Below, one piece after another: positions 23,536 to 33,746 of a stretch of 39,259 nucleotides of DNA. Below the pieces are notes generated by a model. It saw only the letters and a program-made list of their open reading frames with translations. It had not been told where the DNA came from and searched no databases. The position numbers and the translations under genes were made by a program. Every line of letters begins with the position of its first letter. Position 1 is the stretch's first letter. Origin of the DNA: Sulfurovaceae bacterium (GTDB lineage: Bacteria; Campylobacterota; Campylobacteria; Campylobacterales; Sulfurovaceae); assembly GCA_028714675.1 (NCBI GenBank), contig JAQTLV010000009.1, positions 1 through 39,259 of the forward strand, written 5' to 3'.

Positions 23536-26500
23536 ATGCAAAAATTGTTTACATCTTTTAAAGATAACTGTGGTTTTGGTTTGTTGGCTTCTATAGACAA
23601 CAAACCAAGCCATAAAAATTTAGAAGACGCAATCACAGCACTATCAAGAATGATGCACAGAGGTGCTATCGCTGCAGATGGAAAAACTGGAGATGGGAGC
23701 GGATTACTTCTATCTATTCCTAAAAAGTTTTTTTCTAAAGTTGCGAAAAAAGAAGATATTATATTACCAGAAAGCTATGCTGTATGTATGGTTTTTAGTA
23801 AAAACGATAGTGATTTTGATGTAATTAATGATATATGCCAAAACAATGATTTAAGAGTTGTGTTTACTAGAGTTGTTCCAGTAGATACGGATGCATTAGG
23901 AGTTCAAGCTCTTGAAATGTTACCAAATATAAAACAAATTTTTGTAACTCCAAATTCGCTTATGGGTGCAAGAAGATTTGATGCACTTGTTTATCTTTCG
24001 AGAAGAGAGATAGAGGCCAAATTAAAAGATGATAAACATTTTTATGTTCCATCATTTTCAACTTCTGTTGTTTCTTATAAAGGGCTTGTTATGCCTACTC
24101 ACATCAAAGAGTTTTATAAGGATTTAGCAGATAAAGATTTTGAGATATCTTTTGGATTATTTCACCAAAGATTTTCAACAAATACACTACCACAATGGAA
24201 ATTGGCTCAACCATTTAGAATGATTGCACACAATGGGGAAATAAACTCAGTTGAAGCAAATAGATTTAATGTAGCAGCCAAAAGCGAATTTCTAAAAAGT
24301 GAAATTTTTTCTGATGAAGAGATCAAAAAACTACTTCCTATAATTCAAGATGGTATGAGTGATAGTGCCAGCTTGGATAACTTTTTTGAATTTTTGATAA
24401 TAAATGGTGTCGATTTTTTCAAATCGGCAAGATCGCTTATCCCTGCACCTTGGCAAAATGCCCCACATATGGATGCAAAATTAAGAGCATTTTATGAGTA
24501 TGTAAGTACATGTTTTGAAGCTTGGGATGGGCCAGCAGCTGTGAGTATGACAAATGGCAGATATATAGGATGTGTATTGGATAGAAATGGACTCAGACCA
24601 TCAAAATATATCATCACAAAAGACAATAGACTTATAATTTCATCTGAATATGGTGTTCTTGATATTGATGAAGAGGACATAGTAGAAAGAGGAAGACTTC
24701 AGTCTGGCCAAATGATGGGTGTTGATTTGAAATATGGAAAAGTTCTTAAAAATTGTGATATAGATAAGTACCTAAAAAATAGAGAACCATATGACAAATG
24801 GCTAAATGAAAATATGACATATCTTCAAGAACATATGATAGACCCATTTTCGCATATAGATATTCCTCAAAAAGAAGAGATGGAAGCAAGACAGAGATTT
24901 TTCAATATTACACTAGAAGTTCAAGAACAGGTTTTGGCATCTATGGCAGAGGAAGGGAAAGAGGCAACCGCATCTATGGGAGATGATACTCCTCTCGCCG
25001 CATTTTCTAACGCCCAAAGAAATTTTTCTGATTTTTTTAGAGAAAAATTTGCTCAAGTTACAAATCCACCAATAGACCCAATAAGAGAAAAAGTTGTAAT
25101 GAGTTTAAATACAGGCTTTGGAGAAGCTAGAAATATATTAACTGATGATGCATTTCATGCAAAAAGATTAAAAACAGTTTCGCCTATTTTATCTTTAGAA
25201 AAACTTGAGATTCTTAAAGCCTTTGGAAATGACAAAGATGCAAGATACGATGCTAATTATAAGGCAAAAACATATAGTACAGTATTTACATCTGATTTGA
25301 GAAAATCATTACAAAAGTTAATTAACAAGATAGCTGATGATGTCAAGAAAGAAGGCATTAGAACAATTGTTTTAGATGATAGAGATTTAGATAAAGATCA
25401 CAATGTTATTCCTATGTTAATGGTTGCAGGCGCATTAAATGAAAAATTGCTAAAAACAGGTGTTAGACATTTAACAAGTGTTGTTGTAGTAAGTGGTGAA
25501 GTTTATGATTCACATATGGCAGCTTGTATGATTGCTTTTGGCGCCGCAGCTATATATCCTTATATGATGTATCAAAGTATAGCAGTTATGGAAAAAAGAA
25601 AAGATGAAAATGTTGATTTGGCTCCAATTTTGAAAAAAGTTAGAAAAGCTATAAATGCAGGACTACTCAAAATTATGTCAAAAATGGGTATCGCAACTAT
25701 TGCAAGTTATAGAAACTCGAGCTTATTTGATGTTATAGGATTATCAAAAGAGATAGTAGAAGAGTGTTTTGGTGGAGCATATTCATTACTTCATGGCTTA
25801 ACTTATGAAGATATAGAGTATAGAGTTCAAAAGGCACATAGAGAAGCTTTTTGTGAAAATGTAAAATATAGATTATATCCTTTAAATATAGGCGGATTTT
25901 ATAAATACTTAGATGGTGGAGAGTATCATGATTATGCACCTTCGACAGTTCACGCTATACATGCTTTATCAAAAAGTGGTAAAAAAGAAGATTTTGAAAA
26001 GCTGAAAAATATTATCAACAAAAGAGACAAGAAATATATCCGTGATTTTTTTGATTTAAAAAGTGATAGAAAATCTATAGATATCAAAGAAGTTGAACCA
26101 AAAGAAAGTATTTTTCTAAGATTTTCAACCGCTGCAATGAGTTTAGGTTCAATTTCCCCAGAAGCTCATGAGTGTTTAGCTGAAGCTATGAATACAATAG
26201 GCGCAAAAAGCAACTCTGGCGAAGGTGGAGAAGATGCAGCTAGATTCGGAACCATTAAGAATTCAAAGATAAAACAAATCGCATCAGGTCGTTTCGGTGT
26301 AACACCAGCATATCTTAGATCAGCAGAAGAACTTCAGATAAAAGTTGCACAAGGTGCAAAACCAGGTGAGGGCGGTCAACTTCCAGGACATAAAGTAAGT
26401 CCACTTATTGCAAGACTTCGTCATACAATACCAGGTGTTACACTTATTTCCCCACCTCCACATCATGACATATATTCTATAGAAGATCTTGCACAGCTCA

Positions 26501-27957
26501 TTTTTGATCTAAAACAAGTAAATCCAGAGGCTAAAATAGCAGTTAAATTGGTTTCTACTGCTGGCGTTGGCACTATTGCAGCTGGTGTTGCAAAAGCATA
26601 TGCTGATAAGATTATCATATCTGGAGCAGATGGTGGAACTGGAGCAGCTCCCATAGGATCTATCAAGTTTGCTGGTAACCCTTGGGAGCTTGGACTTATA
26701 GAAGCCCATAATGCATTAAAAGCAAACAATCTAAGAGGTCAAGTTGAGATAGAAACTGATGGTGGATTGAAAACAGGTCTTGATGTAGTCAAAGCTGCTA
26801 TTTTTGGTGCAGAGAAGTTTGCTTTTGGAACAGGAGTTTTAACTGTTGTTGGATGTAAGATACTTAGAATTTGCCATCTAAACAAATGTAGTGTTGGAAT
26901 TGCTACTCAAGATGAAAATTTAAGAGATCATTATGAAGGAACAGTAGAGAGAGTTATAAATTACTTTACTTTATTGGCAGAAGATGTTAGAGAAATACTT
27001 GCAAGTCTAGGATATAAATCACTTGAGGATATAGTAGGCAAAAATGAACTCTTAGAGATAATAAATGATGATTTTGCTAAGAAATTCTCTTTTGAGGGAC
27101 TGATTCATAGACTTGATGGTCCAAATACTCATCAAGTTGAGTCTAATGATCCATATGATAAAAATGAGTTTGAAAAAGATATGTTAGCCAAAATCTTACC
27201 TGTGATAAAAAATCCAGGGGAACCTATAGTAATAGAGAGTGAAATATCAAATCTAAACAGAAGCTTTGGCGCTAGAATTTCTGGCGAGATAGCTAAATAT
27301 TATGGCGACAAAGGTTTGCCTAGTGGGACTATAGATATTAGGCTAAAAGGAACAAGTGGTCAATCTTTGGGAGCATTTTTGATAAATGGTATTTCTATAC
27401 ATGTAAATGGAGCTGGTAATGATTATATTGGCAAAGGTATGCATGGTGGTAGAATTGTAATTACATCTGATAAAGCTAGAGAAGGGTATTCTTTAGGCGG
27501 AAATACATGTTTGTATGGTGCAACAGGCGGAAAACTATATGTTGGTGGTTTGGTTGGAGAGAGATTTGGGGTTAGAAACTCAGGCGCTATAGCTATAGTA
27601 GAAGGAACTGGAGACCATCCTTGTGAGTATATGACTGGTGGTGTTGTGGTAATTTTAGGTAAAACTGGTGTAAACTTTGGCGCTGGCATGACAGGTGGTG
27701 TTGCATTTGTTTATGATAGAACCCATGATTTTGTGGAAAATATAAATCAAGAATTAGTAGAAGCAAGAAGAATCGATACAGATGATACTGACATAGAGAG
27801 ATACTATCTCAAAAAATTACTAAAAGATTATTACAATGAAACAAAAAGCGTTATAGCTAAAGGTATAATTGACAATTTTAGAGTAGAAATAAGAAACTTC
27901 TGGATGGTGAGACCAAAAGATATCAAGGGTCCTTTAAAGATTGGAGCAGGGGAGTAG
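23536..27957 (+). CDS. gltB: Glutamate synthase, large subunit
   Basis: 1473 residues, the normal length. The first 11 residues are a propeptide; Cys12 in NCGFG becomes the N-terminal nucleophile of the glutamine amidotransferase domain (about 12-400). Then follow the central domain, the FMN-binding synthase domain (about 800-1150, with SGEGGEDA and KPGEGGQLPG) and a C-terminal glycine-rich beta-helix (about 1200-1473). The 3Fe-4S ligands are Cys1107, Cys1113 and Cys1118. It converts 2-oxoglutarate and glutamine to two glutamates. It is the first gene of a long plus-strand operon and is followed by gltD after one base. Confidence 0.97.
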   Translation: MQKLFTSFKDNCGFGLLASIDNKPSHKNLEDAITALSRMMHRGAIAADGKTGDGSGLLLSIPKKFFSKVAKKEDIILPESYAVCMVFSKNDSDFDVINDICQNNDLRVVFTRVVPVDTDALGVQALEMLPNIKQIFVTPNSLMGARRFDALVYLSRREIEAKLKDDKHFYVPSFSTSVVSYKGLVMPTHIKEFYKDLADKDFEISFGLFHQRFSTNTLPQWKLAQPFRMIAHNGEINSVEANRFNVAAKSEFLKSEIFSDEEIKKLLPIIQDGMSDSASLDNFFEFLIINGVDFFKSARSLIPAPWQNAPHMDAKLRAFYEYVSTCFEAWDGPAAVSMTNGRYIGCVLDRNGLRPSKYIITKDNRLIISSEYGVLDIDEEDIVERGRLQSGQMMGVDLKYGKVLKNCDIDKYLKNREPYDKWLNENMTYLQEHMIDPFSHIDIPQKEEMEARQRFFNITLEVQEQVLASMAEEGKEATASMGDDTPLAAFSNAQRNFSDFFREKFAQVTNPPIDPIREKVVMSLNTGFGEARNILTDDAFHAKRLKTVSPILSLEKLEILKAFGNDKDARYDANYKAKTYSTVFTSDLRKSLQKLINKIADDVKKEGIRTIVLDDRDLDKDHNVIPMLMVAGALNEKLLKTGVRHLTSVVVVSGEVYDSHMAACMIAFGAAAIYPYMMYQSIAVMEKRKDENVDLAPILKKVRKAINAGLLKIMSKMGIATIASYRNSSLFDVIGLSKEIVEECFGGAYSLLHGLTYEDIEYRVQKAHREAFCENVKYRLYPLNIGGFYKYLDGGEYHDYAPSTVHAIHALSKSGKKEDFEKLKNIINKRDKKYIRDFFDLKSDRKSIDIKEVEPKESIFLRFSTAAMSLGSISPEAHECLAEAMNTIGAKSNSGEGGEDAARFGTIKNSKIKQIASGRFGVTPAYLRSAEELQIKVAQGAKPGEGGQLPGHKVSPLIARLRHTIPGVTLISPPPHHDIYSIEDLAQLIFDLKQVNPEAKIAVKLVSTAGVGTIAAGVAKAYADKIIISGADGGTGAAPIGSIKFAGNPWELGLIEAHNALKANNLRGQVEIETDGGLKTGLDVVKAAIFGAEKFAFGTGVLTVVGCKILRICHLNKCSVGIATQDENLRDHYEGTVERVINYFTLLAEDVREILASLGYKSLEDIVGKNELLEIINDDFAKKFSFEGLIHRLDGPNTHQVESNDPYDKNEFEKDMLAKILPVIKNPGEPIVIESEISNLNRSFGARISGEIAKYYGDKGLPSGTIDIRLKGTSGQSLGAFLINGISIHVNGAGNDYIGKGMHGGRIVITSDKAREGYSLGGNTCLYGATGGKLYVGGLVGERFGVRNSGAIAIVEGTGDHPCEYMTGGVVVILGKTGVNFGAGMTGGVAFVYDRTHDFVENINQELVEARRIDTDDTDIERYYLKKLLKDYYNETKSVIAKGIIDNFRVEIRNFWMVRPKDIKGPLKIGAGE

Positions 27958-27958
27958 T

Positions 27959-29341
27959 ATGCAAAAGTTTGTAGATATAGTAAGGGTTGATGCAAAAAAA
28001 AGAGATGTTGTTGAAAGAATAAAAGATTTTGATGAAATTTATGAAGTTTTCGCTCCAATTAAATCATCAGAGCAATCTGTAAGATGTATTCAATGTGGAG
28101 ATCCATACTGTCACGATGGTTGCCCTTTGCATAACTTAATACCGCAATGGCTTAGTGCAACAGCAAGCAAGGATTTAGAGCTTGCATTTATGCTTTCAAA
28201 TGAATTTTCTCCATTCCCAGAAGTTATGGGGAGGGTTTGTCCTCATGATAGGCTATGCGAAGGTGCTTGTACCTTAAATGATGGGTATGGAGCTATTACG
28301 ATAGGTTCAATTGAAACATTCATTAATGAAGAGGGATTTAAAAAAGGGCTAAAACCTAAGTTTGCAGAAGAAAAATCGAATAAAAAAGTTGCTATAGTTG
28401 GTGCTGGCCCAGCAGGCTTGTCTTGTGCTACTTTTTTGCTTAGATATGGGATAAATGTTGAAGTTTTTGATAAACAATTAAGAGCAGGTGGATTACTCAC
28501 ATATGGCATACCAGGATTTAAACTTGATAAAAATATAGTTGCAAGAAGAGTAAAATTACTTGAAGAAGCAGGTTGTGTATTTCATCAGAATGTCGAGGTA
28601 GGTAAAGATGTAACTTTTGAAGAGTTGCTTGAAAATTTTGATTCTGTATTTATAGGTGTTGGAGCTACAAAAGGTAAAAAAGCTTCTATAGCAAATGAGG
28701 ATGCACAAAATGTATATCTTGCTATGGATTTTTTAACAAACATACAAAAAAATATTTTTGGAGAAAAAACAGCAAAAATTATTGATGTAAAAGATAAAAA
28801 TGTTGTTGTTGTTGGTGGTGGTGATACTGCTATGGACTGTGTTAGAACCTCTCTTAGAGAGAAAGCAAAAAGTGTAAAGTGTTTATATAGAAGAGATGCT
28901 TCAAATATGCCAGGAAGCAAAAAAGAGTATATAAATGCAAAAGAAGAGGGAGTTGAGTTTGAATTCTATGTAGCACCTAAAAATTTGATTACAAATGACA
29001 AATCAGAAGTTGTTGGCATTGAGATGGTTAAAACAAAATTATCCATTGGCGAAAATGATGGAAAACAAAAAATAGAAGAAGTTGTTGGTAGTAATTTTAA
29101 TATTGAAGCCGATGTTGTTATATTTGCATTAGGTTTTGATACTCAAGAATATAGCTTTTTGGCATCAAATGGCATAGAAACAGATAAATGGGGTCAAATT
29201 CTAGTAGATGAAAATTATGAAACAACAAAAACTGGAGTTTACGCTGGTGGCGATTGTCAAAGAGGTGCAGATTTGGTTGTTACTGCCGTTAGAGATGGTA
29301 GAGATGCTGCTCGTGCTATAATAAAAAAACTTTTAAAATAA
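27959..29341 (+). CDS. gltD: Glutamate synthase, small subunit
   Basis: 460 residues from the ATG at 27959, with GGGGAG five bases upstream; an in-frame TTG inside gltB is not credible. N-terminal 4Fe-4S cysteines at 43, 46, 51 and 55 are followed by a second group in GRVCPHDRLCEGAC. The FAD site is GAGPAGLS and the NADPH site VVGGGDTAMDC. It feeds electrons from NADPH to GltB. Translation is probably coupled to gltB. Confidence 0.97.
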   Translation: MQKFVDIVRVDAKKRDVVERIKDFDEIYEVFAPIKSSEQSVRCIQCGDPYCHDGCPLHNLIPQWLSATASKDLELAFMLSNEFSPFPEVMGRVCPHDRLCEGACTLNDGYGAITIGSIETFINEEGFKKGLKPKFAEEKSNKKVAIVGAGPAGLSCATFLLRYGINVEVFDKQLRAGGLLTYGIPGFKLDKNIVARRVKLLEEAGCVFHQNVEVGKDVTFEELLENFDSVFIGVGATKGKKASIANEDAQNVYLAMDFLTNIQKNIFGEKTAKIIDVKDKNVVVVGGGDTAMDCVRTSLREKAKSVKCLYRRDASNMPGSKKEYINAKEEGVEFEFYVAPKNLITNDKSEVVGIEMVKTKLSIGENDGKQKIEEVVGSNFNIEADVVIFALGFDTQEYSFLASNGIETDKWGQILVDENYETTKTGVYAGGDCQRGADLVVTAVRDGRDAARAIIKKLLK

Positions 29342-29345
29342 CAAA

Positions 29346-30083
29346 ATGAATGATTTTTTATTAGCTACGCTCAAAGCAAACAAGGAAATTTTTGAAGCGA
29401 TTAATTCAATCGATAAAAAATCAATGTATGCAAAGCATTCACAAGGTGCAGGCGGAGATATAAGCAGTGGTTTTGACCTTGCTGCCGAAAAGATTTTTTA
29501 TGAAAATCTAAATGAGTTTGGCAGCATAGAGTCAGAAGAATCTGGCGTAATGAATGAAGGGAAATGCAAAATAATCATAGACCCTATTGATGGCAGTGAT
29601 AATATAGTTTCAAATTTTAGTTATTATGGCACATCTGTTGCGAAACTAAACAGTGATGGTGTATTGGAAGATGCAATGGTATGTAATCTTGCAACAAAGG
29701 AAGTGTTTTGGATATCATCTCAAGAGGTTCCAATGTATGGTAAATTGTTTGAAGATAAATGGAATATAGTAGAAGAGAATAATTTTAGTAAAATAGGTAT
29801 TTTTGAAAGAGCTTATGATAATCCTAAAATAGTCAAAATACTAAAAAATAACAAAATCAAATTTAGATCCCCAGGTGCCATTGCACTCTCTTTAGCATAT
29901 GCTAGATGGGTAGATTTTGTACTTTTTGTAGGTCCAATTAGAATATATGATGTTGCTGCTGGATTGGCTCTCTGCAAAGGACTCGAAGTGTTAATACAAG
30001 AAGATTTTGCTATAGTTTCAAAGGACAAAAAAATTTCTGGTAAACTATTTGACATAATAGCCAAAAATTTCGCAGGAGAATAA
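29346..30083 (+). CDS. Inositol-monophosphatase-family phosphatase
   Basis: 245 residues. Metal-binding residues are Glu64-Glu65 and the loop Asp79-Pro-Ile-Asp82-Gly-Ser in place of the common DGT; the C-terminal YDVAAG supplies a further Asp. The family includes SuhB and CysQ-type enzymes (inositol phosphate, fructose bisphosphate or PAP phosphatases), which cannot be told apart here. It starts four bases after gltD and abuts accD, the order suhB-accD that I recall from Campylobacter. Confidence 0.9.
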   Translation: MNDFLLATLKANKEIFEAINSIDKKSMYAKHSQGAGGDISSGFDLAAEKIFYENLNEFGSIESEESGVMNEGKCKIIIDPIDGSDNIVSNFSYYGTSVAKLNSDGVLEDAMVCNLATKEVFWISSQEVPMYGKLFEDKWNIVEENNFSKIGIFERAYDNPKIVKILKNNKIKFRSPGAIALSLAYARWVDFVLFVGPIRIYDVAAGLALCKGLEVLIQEDFAIVSKDKKISGKLFDIIAKNFAGE

Positions 30084-30923
30084 ATGAAATTTAGTAATCT
30101 ATTTAAAAAAGCTACGCCCAAAGAAGAAGTTCTTAGCGTACAAAATCAGTGGATAAAGTGTCCAAACTGCTTGTCACTGGTTTATTATAAAGAGATAGAA
30201 GCAAAAAATGAAGTATGCCCAAAATGCCATCATCATTTTAGAATAAGTAGCGATAAAAGAATTTCTATTTTAGCAGATGAAGGGACATTTGTAGAGCACG
30301 ATAGTACGCTTGCTCCTACTGATCCTCTTGATTTTTCTGATAAAAAAAGTTATAAAAAAAGATTAGAAGAGAGCAAAGCAAAGACAGGTAAAACATCATC
30401 CGTTGTTAGCGGAAGTTGTAAGATAAATGGAGAAAGTGCAGAGCTCGTAGTATTTGATTTTGCTTTCATGGGCGGAAGTCTTGGGTCTGTTGAGGGCGAA
30501 AAGATAGTAAGAGCTGTTAATAGAGCGATTGAAAATAGAACAGGCGTAATTATAATAAGTGCAAGTGGTGGGGCTAGAATGCAAGAGAGTACATACTCTT
30601 TGATGCAAATGAGCAAAACATCTGCCGCATTAAATCATCTTGCTGCCGCTAAGCTGCCTTTTATATCCATCTTGACAGATCCTACTATGGGTGGAGTTAG
30701 TGCATCATTTGCCATGCTTGGCGATATCATTATGGCAGAGCCTGGGGCACTTGTTGGTTTTGCGGGCGCTAGAGTTATAAAACAAACTGTTGGTGTTGAT
30801 TTGCCAGAAGGATTCCAAAGATCAGAATTTTTGCTTCAACATGGACTTATAGATATGGTTGTCAATAGATTTGAGATGAAAAAAACTTTATCAGATTTCT
30901 TGAAATTTTTCAAAAATAAATAG
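30084..30923 (+). CDS. accD: Acetyl-CoA carboxylase carboxyltransferase, beta subunit
   Basis: 279 residues. An N-terminal zinc ribbon with Cys26, Cys29, Cys45 and Cys48 precedes the crotonase-like carboxyltransferase domain with SASGGARMQE and LTDPTMGGVSASFA. With AccA, which is not in the window, it transfers carboxyl from biotin to acetyl-CoA, giving malonyl-CoA for fatty acid synthesis. The ATG follows the previous stop with no gap. Confidence 0.97.
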   Translation: MKFSNLFKKATPKEEVLSVQNQWIKCPNCLSLVYYKEIEAKNEVCPKCHHHFRISSDKRISILADEGTFVEHDSTLAPTDPLDFSDKKSYKKRLEESKAKTGKTSSVVSGSCKINGESAELVVFDFAFMGGSLGSVEGEKIVRAVNRAIENRTGVIIISASGGARMQESTYSLMQMSKTSAALNHLAAAKLPFISILTDPTMGGVSASFAMLGDIIMAEPGALVGFAGARVIKQTVGVDLPEGFQRSEFLLQHGLIDMVVNRFEMKKTLSDFLKFFKNK

Positions 30924-30930
30924 GATATGT

Positions 30931-31455
30931 ATGCTTAAAAAATTAATAATTTTAGTTGTATTGATGCTTGTCGTTATCGTTGGGTTTATAGGTTTTGGCA
31001 GCAAAGAGATATTTAATCAAGAGGGATACTTCACAAAATCGACAAATGGATTAAAATTAAATTCAAATATCGATTTTGCATTGCCAGATCAGCGTAATAA
31101 GTTATATTCATTAAATAGTGATACAAAGAAAGTTATTTTTGTATTTTCTAAACCAATGAGTCATATAGTTAAGAATTATCTTTCAAATCAACCAAAAGAG
31201 TTTCTATCTTCAAAAAATATGTTGTTCGTTGCAGATATCAGCCCAATGCCTGTAGCCATAAGAAATATGGTAGCTATGCCTGATTTGAAAAAAAGCAAAT
31301 ATTCTGTTTTGCTTATGTTTAAACCAGATTTGGCAAAAACATTTATAGATGAAAATACAAAAGATAAAATAATGATAGTAAATTTAGAAAACAAAAAGAT
31401 TACAAATATTACTTTAGCAATTAACGAAGAAGAACTTATAGACGCTATAAAATAA
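30931..31455 (+). CDS. Membrane-anchored hypothetical protein
   Basis: 174 residues. One N-terminal membrane helix (about 5-23), then a domain with alternating strands and helices (NIDFALPDQRNKLYSL, KKVIFVFSKP, MLFVADISPMP, KIMIVNLENKKI). The order looks like a thioredoxin-type fold, but there is no cysteine in the whole protein, so a redox role is excluded. I do not recognise a named family. It lies between accD and a PsiE-like gene with eight-base gaps on both sides. Confidence 0.75.
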   Translation: MLKKLIILVVLMLVVIVGFIGFGSKEIFNQEGYFTKSTNGLKLNSNIDFALPDQRNKLYSLNSDTKKVIFVFSKPMSHIVKNYLSNQPKEFLSSKNMLFVADISPMPVAIRNMVAMPDLKKSKYSVLLMFKPDLAKTFIDENTKDKIMIVNLENKKITNITLAINEEELIDAIK

Positions 31456-31463
31456 GGTATAAA

Positions 31464-31850
31464 ATGGATAAAAAATTAGCAAAATATTTTGAAAAGTATT
31501 TGGCTGTAATTATCGCAACGGTTGTATTATCATCAATTTTATTTTTTGGAATGGAATTTTATAAAGCAGTTACTTTGATGCTTGAATTTGTAGTTCTTAT
31601 AGAAGTTGTTCGAATGATACTCGATTTTATAGAAAAAAAGACATTACAGATAAGATTTGTAATGGATATTTTTATCATATTTCTTACAAGAGATGTTGTT
31701 ATAAACGTAACGCAACCTGTTATTAATCAAAATAAAGTTGTTTTTTTGATTTTTGTAATTTTTGTATTTTTTCTATTTAGAATTTTGTCCATGTATTTTA
31801 GTCCAACCAATACACCAAAAAATATAAATAAAAATAGTCCTTTAGAATAA
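31464..31850 (+). CDS. PsiE-like small membrane protein
   Basis: 128 residues with four predicted membrane helices (about 12-32, 34-53, 66-82 and 89-109) and a polar tail. The pattern of closely packed helices with VVRMILDFIEKK and IFLTRDVVIN fits the PsiE (phosphate-starvation-inducible E) family. The function is unknown and phosphate control is not evident here. Confidence 0.7.
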   Translation: MDKKLAKYFEKYLAVIIATVVLSSILFFGMEFYKAVTLMLEFVVLIEVVRMILDFIEKKTLQIRFVMDIFIIFLTRDVVINVTQPVINQNKVVFLIFVIFVFFLFRILSMYFSPTNTPKNINKNSPLE

Positions 31851-31863
31851 ATGATGTAAAAAT

Positions 31864-32328
31864 ATGAAAATAACAATAGCTACTATAGATAAAGGCGGCA
31901 AAGACAAGCTCTATTTACCACTAGTTGACCACTATAGTAAGCTAATTAACTCTTATTCAAAAATAGAAATAGTTGATGTTTTTGACAATAAAATATCAAA
32001 AGCACAAGATATATCTCCTACGCTTGCACAACAAAGTTATTCAAATGCTTTTAAGCCATATTTTTCAAGAAATACAACAACAATTGTTTTAGATCCATCC
32101 TCAAAAGAGGTAGATAGCTTCGATTTTGCTTTTTTGCTTAAGAATAGAGCAGACATAACATTCTTTGTAGGCGGTGCATACGGACTTGAAAGGACTTTTG
32201 TCGACCAATGCAACATTGCTATTTCTTTTGGTAAAATTACACTTTCACATAAACTGATTAAAGTTGTATTGCTAGAACAGATTTTTAGAGGACTATCAAT
32301 AAACAATAATCACCCATATCATAAATAA
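31864..32328 (+). CDS. rlmH: 23S rRNA (pseudouridine-1915 N3) methyltransferase RlmH
   Basis: 154 residues, a SPOUT methyltransferase. The AdoMet-binding knot is formed by TTIVLDPSSKE, FFVGGAYGL and ITLSHKLIKVVLLEQIFRG, and the C-terminal tail NNHPYHK is diagnostic. It methylates pseudouridine 1915 in helix 69 of the assembled 70S ribosome. It sits between the PsiE-like gene and dksA. Confidence 0.96.
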   Translation: MKITIATIDKGGKDKLYLPLVDHYSKLINSYSKIEIVDVFDNKISKAQDISPTLAQQSYSNAFKPYFSRNTTTIVLDPSSKEVDSFDFAFLLKNRADITFFVGGAYGLERTFVDQCNIAISFGKITLSHKLIKVVLLEQIFRGLSINNNHPYHK

Positions 32329-32343
32329 AAAAGGCTATAAAGC

Positions 32344-32712
32344 ATGTTAACAAAAGATGAATTAAAAGATTTCGAAACTAAATTAATGACAAGAAAAGAA
32401 AAAATAGAAGCAAATCTAGATAAAACCTCAACTGAATTAGATGACATTAGAGAATTAGAACTCAATGATGAAGCTGATTTCGCTTCTATCTCAACAAATA
32501 CAGCAATAGATAATGCAATATTAGAACAACAAAGACATGAATTATCTGAAATTGACCTAGCTTTGGATAAAATTAAAAAAGGCATTTATGGTATTTGCGA
32601 AATGTGCGAAGAACCAATAGGAAAAGCAAGGCTCCAAGTTAAAAATTTTGCAAGGTACTGTATAGTGTGTAGAGAAATTGTTGAAAAAAATAAAGCAAAG
32701 GATAATCAGTGA
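32344..32712 (+). CDS. dksA: DksA/TraR-family RNA polymerase-binding protein
   Basis: 122 residues. An N-terminal coiled coil (about 5-80) with acidic tip residues Asp42 and Asp45 in NDEADFA enters the secondary channel of RNA polymerase. The C-terminal zinc finger has Cys85, Cys88, Cys106 and Cys109. It works with ppGpp in the stringent response. It is shorter at the N-terminus than E. coli DksA, as is usual in this phylum. The stop overlaps the next gene's GTG by four bases. Confidence 0.93.
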   Translation: MLTKDELKDFETKLMTRKEKIEANLDKTSTELDDIRELELNDEADFASISTNTAIDNAILEQQRHELSEIDLALDKIKKGIYGICEMCEEPIGKARLQVKNFARYCIVCREIVEKNKAKDNQ

Positions 32713-33746
32713 GAATAGGTTTATATATATTTTCATCAATAGTATTTTTGATAATTGTTTCAGTTTTAACATTTTTGGTAAATGCTAGTTTTTATAATCT
32801 ACAAGCTTTTGGTATTGGATTAAGCCTTCCTATTGCTTTATGGGTAACACTACCAGCATTTATACTTTTAATTCTTAGTGTTTTGCATATGGCTTATTAT
32901 AGTGCTAAAAATTTCTTTGTTCTAAGACGATGGCAAAAAGATTCTGAGACATTAGAAGATTTAGCTTATTGGTCAATTTTAAATGAACCTAGAGAAAACC
33001 ATATAATTACAGAAAACCTAAAAAATATAGCTTCAATTTTAAGCAATTCATCAATTATTGTAAAAGAAGATCTTGAGTCAAGCAATGAAAAAATAAAAGA
33101 TATGATAAATATTGTGAAATTGATTAATAGTGGAGCATATGTTGATTTGAAAGCAAAAAAAGTATCTAAACAATTATCAAATACCAATCCATTGGCCATA
33201 AAAAATTCTATCAATAGACTTCAAAGTGATGCAAAATTTGCCATGGAAGTATTGGCAAATGAGAAAGAATATGACAGCAGTGTTGTTTCTGAAGCTCTAA
33301 ATATTATTACTAAAACACAAAATATGGACAAGATAAAGAAATATTTACCTTTAATGAATGTTGCAAATTTAGAAAATATTTTCACAAGATTAAATAGTGG
33401 CGATAAAGTTGGTATAAATGAAGAAAACATCAAAGAGATAGTAAACTCAATAACCCTTTCATGCAAAGACTACATAAATTTGGCAAGTAGTGCTATGAAA
33501 TTTTTAGATCCAAAGACAATACTCAGTCTATTTAAAAATTTTGAACAAAAAGATGAAAATGCTGAGATGGCTTATCTTTATCTATTATTGGAGTATGAAA
33601 TGATGGATAATGCAAAGGAATTTATCAATTCAAATCCAGAAAACAATTTCAAAAAGCTAAAAATATTCTTTGATTTAAAACAAAAACAAAATAATTTAAA
33701 ATTACAAGATATTGTAAGTTTAGATTCTCTTTGTGAAGATGCTTGA
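32709..33746 (+). CDS. Conserved two-helix membrane protein between dksA and dus
   Basis: 345 residues from a GTG that overlaps the dksA stop. Two membrane helices (about 5-27 and 44-66) are followed by a long cytoplasmic, almost wholly helical domain (about 80-345) rich in Lys, Asn and Asp, with repeated leucine-spaced helices that could form an alpha-solenoid. I recall a membrane protein of unknown function at the same place in Campylobacter. The downstream dus start lies inside its last codons, so the two are co-translated. Confidence 0.85.
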   Translation: MRIGLYIFSSIVFLIIVSVLTFLVNASFYNLQAFGIGLSLPIALWVTLPAFILLILSVLHMAYYSAKNFFVLRRWQKDSETLEDLAYWSILNEPRENHIITENLKNIASILSNSSIIVKEDLESSNEKIKDMINIVKLINSGAYVDLKAKKVSKQLSNTNPLAIKNSINRLQSDAKFAMEVLANEKEYDSSVVSEALNIITKTQNMDKIKKYLPLMNVANLENIFTRLNSGDKVGINEENIKEIVNSITLSCKDYINLASSAMKFLDPKTILSLFKNFEQKDENAEMAYLYLLLEYEMMDNAKEFINSNPENNFKKLKIFFDLKQKQNNLKLQDIVSLDSLCEDA

